A DNA stretch of 64,000 nucleotides from SP5GCR1 sp965199685 (GTDB lineage: Bacteria; Pseudomonadota; Gammaproteobacteria; Poriferisulfidales; Oxydemutatoraceae): contig OZ241323.1 in assembly GCA_965199685.1 (NCBI GenBank), positions 1,240,001 through 1,304,000 on the forward strand, written 5' to 3'. The notes beneath the pieces were generated by a model that ran no database searches, was not told the DNA's origin, and saw only the letters and a list, made by a program, of their open reading frames with translations. Shown piece by piece: positions 39,801 to 51,800 of the stretch; the stretch's first letter is position 1, and each line of letters starts with the position of its first letter. A program made the position numbers and the translations under genes.

Positions 39801-42800
39801 TCTGCACACTGCCATCCGATTGTTTGACTAAGGGTGTGCCACCGTCTTTACGAATCGTTATTTCGGCACCTGCGTCAGCATCAGTAGCAAGTTTTATAAC
39901 TACTGGTAATACTTCGGGTTCAATCACTGCTTGGTAATTAAATCTACTCGGTAGAAAGCTTGGGGTCAACTGCACATTTCTTGAATTGGCGGATAAGCTA
40001 AGGTTATTCAATAAAAGTGCATCGGCAATCTGACCGTTCAATAGCGCATTACAACTTGGCAATTCGGTCTCGGCATCGTTGTCGCAACCCGGGTTTTCGG
40101 TATCCGATCCGATGCCGTATTTGAGTGTTGGATATTGCTGATTTGTGCCGAAATTCCAATCAGCAGTATTCCATCTGCTGAAGATCGGACAATTGTAACT
40201 GCCATTGGCAAGATTTACACACGATACGATAGCACTTGGTCTGGTGGTAGATCTGAGAGAATTCTCAGGCCTTGCTTCCAGAAGGGTTATAGTATTAGCC
40301 CTTCGTGAATAACAATACATACCTGAAGGATTGCCGGTCTCATAACTACAATTAGCATCAAAGTTCCAGTAACTATTTTTCGGGTTTGCAGTAGAAGTAT
40401 CACCGGTAGGGGATACTTGGCCAACCAAGCCACCGGAGCGTGCGCCGCCACCGGAAACTGCACCTAGCGCATAACTATTTTCAATTGTTGAGCTATCGTT
40501 GTTAGCGATTAAACCACCAACCCATTTGTTGTCTGAGTTAGAGCATGTTCCGAACCCTGTCACCACATTACCTCTTGCATAACTGTTTTTGATTTCGCTA
40601 TTGCTAGCTTGATTCCCCACCAAACCTCCGACTTGGCAAGGTCCTTTCACTTCACCAGTTGCATAGCTGTTATGGACTTTACCCGAGAAGTTCCTGCCGA
40701 CTAAACCACCTACTATTGCTCGCTTATTCCTTGCTAGAAGTGTGTTGGAGTCATCAGCAATCACATTGATCTCCGCATAACTATTGAGTATATCGCCTAA
40801 GTTATGGCCGACCAAACCTCCTATAAATCCAACTCCAACATCGCCACTTATTATTTTATCAGTATTCCCAGCTACGACATCGCCGACTACATAGCTATTC
40901 AAAATTACACTTTTACTATCTATTTGACCGGCAATACCTCCTACATTTTTATTCCCAGTCAGACCTTTGATCGCCGCATCCAAAAGACCCAAGTTCTCAA
41001 TTCTGCCGGCTGCGCCTATTTGGGAAAACAAACCTATATTTTTTGTATTGCCGACACTACGGTTTATTTGCATATTGGATATCGTATAACCGTTGCCATT
41101 AAATACGGCATTAAATGTTCCACCTATAGGCTGCCAACTAACATCGCTAGCATCGGTGAAATCGCTGGTGAGTTCGCTCACCGTCCAACTATTCTTCAGT
41201 ACAGAACGTGCGGCTTGATCCGATGTACGATAACTGGCATCATCGGTGAAATCCAAGTCGTTCATCAATTCATAGCCTCGGCATTCCTCTACATTATTGA
41301 CCACCGGACAACCTGCAGTTACTTTGTCCGCACTTGCGGTTGCTTTATAGCCGCTGCCGTCTAACTGATGACGTATTGCGTTCAATTCCTCCAAATAACG
41401 AATCTCTATCAAGCCGTCACCGTCTTCGTCTATGTCTAAATAGTTTATGACCTCTGTTTCAAATTGTTGGCGATAATCTTGGTTGTCCTCGTAAGTAGCA
41501 AGGGCGCGATATTGATAAGCTCCTTCGTTAGGAAGGGTATACGGAGACCCGCTCCCAACATTGACCCAATCTTCTGTAGCGTTGCGACGACGCTGCCATT
41601 GTATATGGGTTTGAGCAAAGCCTCCGTCGCGGTCCACAAACTGGCTACCGTCCTCTCTTTCAATTAGGATGATATAAGTGTATAGTGTTTTATGTCTGAT
41701 TAAGCGAATACGATCGGCAGTGTCGTTGTTGCGTTTGAAAACTATTATCGGTACCGCTTTGCTTAAATACATGTCTTCGTTCACAGCGACTTCCAGGATT
41801 AACTGCACAGTGCGGCTATCGTCTTGCTTAGATACGACATCAATAGGTGCGGTAAAATCCAACATGTTACTTTGTGTGTCAACCGGCGATAGTAAATCGT
41901 TGAATCTCAGCACATCGCCTTCCGATTGCCGCCATCTATAGCGATAAGAATTTTCATTCAAACCGAAATTATACAAAGTGATTAAACGAATACGCTCACC
42001 CTCGGCTACCGTTAATGGCAACGATGTGGTTGTTGTAGTCGTTTCCGTCGCTTGCTTAATTTTCGATGTAGCGTAGCGGATGGAAAAGTTATACGCTAAT
42101 ACTCTGTCATCAGGTGTACGGGTACTAATAGTGATTTCCGGCGTATAGCTACCATCCAATATAAACGATGCCGGAATACCCGACGAACATACTAAACCAT
42201 CGCTACAAGCAACATCAATCGTCGTACCCACTTGGGTTGATGTGGTATCAATTTGTACCTCCGTCATCTGCTCCGATGCGGCTATGATATTGTAGTCAAA
42301 AATCAGCGGATGAAAAGACGGGAATAAGCGAACATTGTTTGATAGAGTCAAACTTTGCAACAGACTCTTCCCTGTGGGAGCAAGTAGCGGTACATTGGCA
42401 ATCGCTTTCAGTGCCGGGTAGCGATTCGCATCTGCAAACTCCCATACATTGGTATCCCAATTTCTATAAATACTGTTTGGCGGTTCAGTTGGCGTAGATG
42501 TTTGGAGTATTATCGTGGTCTCAGAAGTGCCACCGGCACTCGATGCGACACCACTCGCCTCAATATCCCAATAACTATCATCAACCGTTGCGTCGTTTTG
42601 AGCTACCAAGCCACCCGCTTCAGACATCGCTCCAATGGCTATCGCCTTGCTCACCGCATAGCTATTGATGATTTCGCTAGATCCTTGGTTGGAAGCAACC
42701 AAACCACCAACACTGTCCTGACCAATTACTGATCCTATCGCATAGCTATTTTCAATGCGAGCACGATTATCGTTTAGAGCAACTAAACCACCTACCAATG

Positions 42801-45800
42801 ACGTTGTCAATCTATTTACCAGATTGCATCTGACTTGAGTTTCCGAGTATGACTCGGTGATGGAACCGCCAACATTCCTGCCGACTAAACCGCCTACGAT
42901 TGCCGATCCATTTCTGCCTCTTGCTGCCACAGAGCCAGTGACATAGCTCTTGCTAATATCGCCTGCTTGGTTATAGCCGACCAAACCGCCTACATGCGTA
43001 CCTCCGACTATATCTACATTGCTTAAACCAAGCCTTTCTATTGCAACATCAGTTTCTCTACCGTCTATCATGCCGAATAAACCACCATCACTGTCTGGTC
43101 TATTCACCCTTAAATTAGAAATCGTATAGCCGTTGCCTTGGAATGTTGCCACAAACGGATGCCTTTGTGTCCCTACCGGCTGCCAGCCTGCCCCAGTAGT
43201 CCATGCGCTATTCACGCGCCCCGTTCGGTAATGTGCCGGATTGTCAAAGTCCAAATCGCGCAACAATTCATATCCTTTGCATCCGGTTATTGGGCAACCT
43301 TTAGCATTTTCTATCGCTACATCGTCATTGTTTTGATGTCTCAGGTGGCTACCGTCCAAAGCGTTGCGCATCGCATCTAAGTCGTCCAGTGTTAGAATCT
43401 CTATCAATCCATCTCTGTCGGTATCAACATCTCTCTTAGCACCGGAGGAAAAATAATCTACCTCAAAGCGATATTGGACACGCCGATCATCCGTAACCTC
43501 TATGGTAATCACGGTCGTATCAGTGGAATGTAGCATAATTGCCGAACTGGTGGTGCCGCTCTGGACCGTCTTGTCAAAGCCGTTATCGCTTGCAATTCGA
43601 ATGGTTGCACTCTCGTCCAGTGCATTCGGTACCAAACGTAGATGTTTTATGTTGGCATCCAACTCTACGCCGATGCGATAATACAATTTAGTCGTATTGA
43701 AGTCCGGAGATAGTGTTACTACCTCTGCGATTGATAAACTTTCCAAACCATAAGACTGCAACTGGGAAATACCTCCTTGCATTGTACTACCGGTATATTT
43801 AAGAATCGGATATTGATATACATTGCCGAAATGCCAGTCGCTATGGTTCCATTTGTAATATACTTTGCTGGCATCCAACGATTGACTGTTGCCCGATTGC
43901 AGTTCTAAGGTTGTCTTGCCGATACCACCGGCCGATCCTTGTATGTTGCCTCGTATGTTGCTCATCTCAATATCCCAATAGCTATTCACCTCAATACCAC
44001 TGATGCTGTTGCCGATCAGACCACCGCTAGTCACCGTATACGGGACACATTCAGGCACACCCGTACACACTATATCTGCGGTCGCATAACTGCTGATAAC
44101 CGAACCTCTGTTCTCACCGACCAAACCACCAATGCGCGCGTTGCCTTCAACAATACCGGTTGCATAAGTGTTTGTAATAGAACCAAGGTTAAGACCAATT
44201 AAACCGCCGATGCTGTTGTCGCCCAGTACACGGTTCAAGCTATAGCTATTTGCAATCATCCCTCCGCTTTCGTTGCGAGCCACCAAACCACCGACTGAGC
44301 GTTTGCCCGATACCACACCATAAGCATAACTATTAGAAATGCCACTAACATTATATGCAACCAAACCGCCGACATCACGTTCTCCGATCACCGTACCATT
44401 TGCATAGCTGTTGTCTATCTCTCCAGCATTATAGGCAACTAGAGTCCCGACACCACTGTTACCCATCACCTCTACATTCGCCAAATCGACATTTATGACT
44501 TGCGCACCGTCAGCTAATGCCGCAAACAAGCCGACATTGTCGGTATCGCTGCTATCAATGCGCAGATTGGCAATGGTATGATTGTTGCCGTTGAATATTC
44601 CGCTAAAGCATCTATTGCTCGGATGGCTACATTCATCGGCATCGCCGTTCAATTCAATATATCCTATCGGTTGCCAGTTGGCAAAACGAACATCGTCAGC
44701 AAGATCTAGATCTTGCATCAATTCATAGCCTATGCAACCAGTCTCAGGACACCCTTGGGTGATTATGATATCGTTGAGACTCGCTCTATAACCGCTACCG
44801 TCTAGTTGATAACGTATTGCATTCAAATCGTCTAAACTACGAATCTCTATCAAACCGTCATCGTCTTCGTCTATATCGTTGACGGTAATAAGAGGATGTC
44901 TGCTTACCTCAAATTGATAGAGTGTCGTTCTCGTAGTCATAGATGTCAGAGGTTCCTCCACTGTCAGCGGCAACAAAGAATTATTGAGATCGTCTATTAT
45001 TAGGGTAAGGGTATTACCGCTTTGTAATTTTCTCGTTCCGTTTTTATCGCTGATCAAGATCACCGCCTGCGGGTTAAACGTATGCGGAATAATACTAAAC
45101 TCACGCGTGTTACTCTTTAATATCAACTCGTAATTATATATTCTGGAATTAAAGTCGGGGATTAGCTGAAAAACCTGACCGGCACTATTGGAAAGTGCCA
45201 GACTTCTTAAACCAACGAGACGTTGCCCTGGCAACAAAGTACCACATACTGGTATTTCGCTATCTATGCCCCCGACTGCTTGACACGCCGGACGGGTGAG
45301 CACATCAGTAGCACTGGTATATCTAATCATCGGATATTGACCAACTATGGAATACCAAATGTCGTGATGCCAGTCGCTATAGATTCCCTCACCGATCGCA
45401 GAGGTTTGCAGCTCTGATGTCGTCTTGCCAATGCCATTAGCATTGATTCCGTCGTCCGCTGTGTCACTCGTAATAGTATCCCAATAACTCATATTAGCAA
45501 TCCCGTTAAAGCGCCAACCCATTAATCCACCAACAGTGCCAGCGGCATAGCTGTTCGTGATGGATACTCGGACAGTATCACCACTTAAAGAACCGACTAA
45601 ATCACCCATACGCAAAGCTCCACTAACCTCAGCACTCGCATAGCTATTGCTAATATCAGCACTTGCGTATCCCACTAAACCACCTGCAGAAAACCCTCCG
45701 GTAACCGTACCGCTCGCATAACTATTGTGAATTTTTGCACTCTCTCCAGTAACACCGGCTAAACCACCGGTAAGGACAAATACTTCATTAGTTCCCACAT

Positions 45801-48800
45801 CAACATGCGCATAACTATTGACGATTATACCCAAATTCCTACCGACTAAACCGCCCAAAGAACCACTAGCACTCTGTATTGAACCACCTATCAAATAACT
45901 ATTGACGATTTCACCGTAATTACTACCCACCAAAGCACCACTATTAGATTGACCACCAGTAGTAACACGAATATCCACAACGACTAAGCCCATGTTTTCT
46001 ATTCTTCCACCTTTTGCCAAAGCACCGAATAAACCGACATTGGCGAAAGCATTATTCTTATGTCTCAGATTGGATATCGTGTAACCGTTGCCGTCAAAAG
46101 TGCCAGTAAAGCATCTACTTGCGGCATCCTCACAATCGTTATTGACGACTTTCCCTATAGGTTGCCAGCCTACACCAATCGTCCATATTGGGTTGACAAT
46201 GCCAGTACGATAACTTTCGGGATCCTTAAAGTCCAAGTCTCTGGTTAGTTTATAACCCTTGCATCGCCTGACATTGTCTTGGGTATCTATAGGGCAATCT
46301 TCCAAAGCAGCGGATACCTGCTCTAGAGAGTCACGCATCAGATTCAAATCTTCCAGATAATCAATTGCTATAAAACCATCTACTACTGCGATATTAGGCA
46401 ATACCGTGATCGTATAGCGTGTCGGTGCATTGTGACTTGCGGGTCTTACCGTAATCACAATGTCGTCTAAATCATCGCTTAAAGTGAACAATACGTTTTG
46501 CCCGCTGCTTGTCGATACACTTAAGCCACTTGCATCTACGGTAATCGTATCGCTGCTGTAATAGGTGGTCAGTGTCGTTTGAGCCTCGTTACCCGAATTA
46601 ATGACTAAATCATAATCGTATATCTCAGGATTAAATGCTGGAATCAAACGTGCATTTTCTGAAAACTCCATTTGGATCAGACCTGCACGCTGCCCAGGTA
46701 GCAAGGCACCGCAATACGGAACTTCTCCCGGCAATTTCGGTAGATTACTACGACAAACAACTGTTTTATCATGCTCCGACAAGCCAGGCAATCTGCTAAT
46801 GCAAGCGGATAACTGCGCAGGCGACGGTTGCCTACATATCGTGTTATCATCGCCTGCCGTATAAAGCAAGGCCGGATATTGCTCCATGTTGCCAAAATGC
46901 CAATCTGCTCTGTCCCATCCGGTATAGATATCATCCGACGGCACACCAGCCTTAAGTGCCATCGCAGTTTTATCAGTACCGATAAGTGAATCGGTCCCAG
47001 AAATAACTGCACCTGCTCTATAATAACTATTGACAATTAAACTCTCGCCAGATATCAACCCCCCTGAGGCAAAAACGTCTCCTCGTATGCTACCAATGGC
47101 ATAGCTGTTATGGATTTTTGCGCTCACTAGATCGTCAACACCGACTAAACCACCGGCAAGACCGTTATTCGCCTGTATGTCACCGGCTGCATAGCTATTG
47201 ACAATAGAATTATTTGCTTGAGTGAAAGCGACCAAACCTCCCACAACAACAGTATTTGCGCGTATGTCAACATTTGCATAGCTATTAACGATCATACCAC
47301 CATTACTTCTACCAACCAGACCACCTGCGATGCCACCCAAAGCTATTAGCTTACCGTCTGCATAGCTATTGATAATCGTGCCGGAGTTGTGGCCGGCAAT
47401 GCTACCAATATCGCTAGTCCCGCTGATATTCACATTCACTAATCCAACATTCTCAACTCTGCCACGATTGCCTATCGCTGCAAATAAACCTATATCGTTT
47501 CTACCGACTGCCTCTAGGGTCAAATTAGATATCGTATAACCATTGCCTTTTAATACACCAGTGAAAGGTTCACCAAGACTACCTATGGGCTGCCAGTCAA
47601 TCCCAGCAAGGTCTATATCGGCAACCAATTCATAACCTCTGCAGCCGTTGGCACAATAGATTGCATCAGTGGTCGCGCTGTGTTGATAGGTACTGCCGTC
47701 CAATTGGTGACGGATAGCATTCAAATGCGTTGCATTACTAATGTCTATTAATCTATCGCCGTCCTTATCTATGTTTTCAGCTATGATGTTGAGACGATTG
47801 ACGATGAATTGATATCTGTACGAACTCCGTTTGTTTTCTTTGACAACCAAACTAAAAACCGTATCACCATAGTCGTTCAACGGGATCGGCACCGTCCATT
47901 CACCGCTATCGCTTGCTCCAATCGGATTGCCATCCTTAAAAACCTCCACTATCGCGACCGCATTAAACGCAGTCGGCAATAGACGAATGGTACTCTGATC
48001 GGCATTGACTGATATACCGTAATTAAATGATGCAAACACAAAAGAATTGGACAGACCGGCACCTTCGGATAATTTCAAGTCTTGCAATAGACTGCCTTGA
48101 TGACGAAGCAAGGTACGACAAACAGTGGGACGGTTTTGAGGATCTACCGCACCGCAATGTGCATCACCATCGGTAGAATCGGAACGCAAGTTATACTTAA
48201 TCGCGGGGTATTGCTTATCGCTGCCAAAATCCCAGTTATCCGAATTACCCAAGTTATCGCTACCCCAACTTCTATAGATTCCGGTTGCATTTGTCGGTGA
48301 TTGAAGTACGACGGTATGCTTACTCTCTCCCAAAGTTACATTGATCATAGAGATGTCTTCGTCTAAATAGCTTGTGTAGACAGTCGGTGCAAGCCGATCT
48401 TTCAGATTTCTATTACCTCCGAATAAACCTTGCGAAAAACCGGCTCTAGTTGCCAGAACACTCGCATAGCTGTTGTTGATTTCAATAAGCGAAGATAAAC
48501 GTGCCCCGACCAAGCCACCTATAAATCCGTCATTGTGTTCTCCGATAATCTCGCCGACCGCATAGCTGTCGGTGACCAATAAATCGGAATCTACATTGCC
48601 GATTAAACCACCGGCAATTGCCGACCGACCATTGACAACGATATTACCAATAAAATAACTGTTGCTAATCTGAACCTGCTCACCGCTCGTTGCAATTATA
48701 TCGTTTAGCAAACCGGCAGCAGCAGTACTTCCTTCTATGTTCCCTATCACATAACTATTGCTTATCGTACATTGCACACACGATGAGGCAATCCCGGCAG

Positions 48801-51800
48801 CTGTCTGAGCCTTAATATCCACACCCGTTAATCCGATGCCGTCTATGTGAGCAACACGATCATCGCTACCTATGGATGCAAAAAGACCTCCGCTCTCTCT
48901 CAACCTCAAATTTGCAATCGTTTTATTATTGCCTTTGAACATGCCGACAAAAGTCCCTGCTATAGGTTGCCAAGTACCTGCATCAGTCCAGCGACTCATG
49001 TTCGCATCGACATCGCGATAACTGTCAGCGTCGTTAAAATCCAGGTCTCTTAGCAATTCATAACCTCTGCATCCTTCACTCGGACAACCTGAGCTAACCT
49101 TGAACGAATCGGCATCTGCTCTATAGCCGCTACCGTCCAACTGATGGCGGATTGCATCCAAATCCTCCAAATAATTGATATCCACGAGACCGTCGTTGTC
49201 TTCATCAATCACTCTATGACTAGAGTAGTTCAGATAAAACGTATATCTGACCGTTTTTGTGCCTTCTACTTCAACGACAACCTTGTTTATCCGGTCATTT
49301 TTCAGCGAAATTGGCGAACTCGTATCGCGGTTGTCTATGGTCTCTCGCACAGTCCCCATAATGCTAATACGGGCAGTTGTTTCCATCGCAACCGGAATCA
49401 AACGCATACTCGGATGTTCACCAAACACCGTGCCGACATAAACACTGCTTTGGTTGAGCCTGTCAATGTCAAGTGCGGGATAGAATGACGTATCACCCAC
49501 TAATGTCAAACTACGCAAACCATAGCGTAATCCTGGTGATATCAAATCGCCACATTGCGGCACTCCCGATGAACCACACTCAAAAACACTTTCGGTTGCT
49601 GGAGTATGCTTGAGTATCGGATATAGCTCCATATCGCCGAAGTGCCAATCGTTATCGCTCCACTCGTAATAAGCTCTGCTTGCATCCGATGATTGGCTGA
49701 TGCCCGATCGAAGCTGTATCGTGTTTTGTCCGATACCAAGGTTGCCTGCGGTTCGATCAGCAATGGTGTCGGTATTCCAATAGCTGGCCATGATTGTGCC
49801 ACCGTCATTGCTGCCGACTAAACTACCTCTGTTTCTGCTACCATTCTTTAGTTCACCGATCGCATAACTATTTCTTATAGAACCTACGTTATATCCAATC
49901 AAACCACCTGCTACCATTCCAGCAATACTAACCGAGGCATAACCGTTAATAACCCTTGAATCATTCCAACCGACCAGCCCACCAATAATAGAGTGATTAC
50001 TTGTCAAAATCTTACCAGTTGCATAGCTGTTGACAATTAGCCTGCGATTACGACCCACCAAACCACCAAAAGTTGTGCTTCCCAAATCCGGCATTATGAT
50101 ACTATCGGCGTGACTATTGATAATCCTGCCGCGATTATCTCCGACCAAACCACCCAGTGCTTGTAGTCCGAAAACTTCGCTTATTGCATAACTGCCGATA
50201 ATATCTCCACCATTGTTACTTGCAACCAGACCGCCGGCAGTAGTGCCACTCTTTGATCTAATACTGCCAACGACATAGCTATAGCCGACTTGCCCTTGAT
50301 TGGTGCCGACCAGTCCGGCAACTTCTGCACCACCTTCTACTTTTACATGCAACAAGCCGATGTTGCTTATGAGTGCATCGGATGATGTGACAGCAAATAA
50401 ACCTTGATTTTCGGTAGTGTCTCTGTTTATCTGCAAACCTGATATCGTATAGCCATTGCCGTCAAAGCTACCAGCAAAAGGCTTTGTCTCGCTGCCTATA
50501 GGCACCCAACCTATATCGTTAGCATCGTCGTAATCGTCTACCGTCCAAAAAATCCTATTCAACGGATCTAGATAACTCTCGTTGTCTGCAAAATCCAAAT
50601 CCCTAGCTAATTTATAAGATCCCTTCAGTTGATGATGTATCGCACGCAAATCTTCCAAATAGTTGATTGTCGTGACTTTATCAGTGGCAGTATTCTGATA
50701 ATTAACATATAGCGTATAGCGTACATTATGGGTTCCTTGCACCTCCATGCGGATGCGCGTGATAGAGTTTTCTTTCAGAGAGATTGCTTTACTCGTCTCA
50801 CCACTTTGAATCTCGTCGTACACGGTCTCATCATCGCCGATGTAGAAATTAATATGGCTTGGTTCTATCGTCGTCGGAATCAATCGTACTGTGTTGTCAG
50901 TACTGCTCAGGGTGCCAATATAAATACCGCTTTGGTTTAGTTCCTCGACATCAAACTCAGGAGATAAAACAACACCATCCGCCGTTGCTAAACTGCGTAA
51001 ACCGTAGCGCAAGTGCGGCGATATCAACTCACCGCATTGCGGCAATCTCGACGGCAATCCCGACATACTGCACGCATCGCCGTCGGGTCCCGGGGCATAT
51101 TTGAGGATCGGATACTGCCTGCTGTTGCCGAAATCCCAGTTGGCATCGTCCCACTCCTCGTATATCCCAATTGATGAAGTAGGTAGTTGCATTTGTAGCG
51201 TAGTCTGTCCGCTTCCATGACGACCTTGCAGACCACTGGTCTCAGTATTCCAATAGCTTGCGCTGATGACTCCACCATTGCTAGCAACTAAACCGCCTCC
51301 GCTTCCTTGCACTTTTCCAATGGCATAACTATTTGTAATCAATGCTGTAGATCCTTGATTAATACGTACTAAACCACCCACCTCAGCTCCGCTAACATTG
51401 CCTGTTGCATAGCTGTTAGTTATAGATCCTTGGTTAATGCCGACTAAACCGCCCGCAGAAGTACGGGATCCTAAACTGACATCACTGTTCGTATAGCTGT
51501 TGATAATCCGAGCATTGCTGCTATTGAAACCTATAAGCCCACCGCCGTTGGTTCTCGATCTACTTAAAACTTGACCTTTAGAATGGCTATTGATAACGAC
51601 ACCTTGATTGAGACCGACTAAACCACCTAGGTGTTGGATTATTGCCGAAGCAATGACACTGGCATGGCTATTAATAATTTTGCCGTTGTTCTGCCCAACA
51701 AGCCCACCTATAGAACTAAACCCTGAAACCTCGCCTATTACATGACTGTCAGCGATAGTACCCAGATTAAAACCGGCGAGTCCGCCGATAGTTTGATTTC

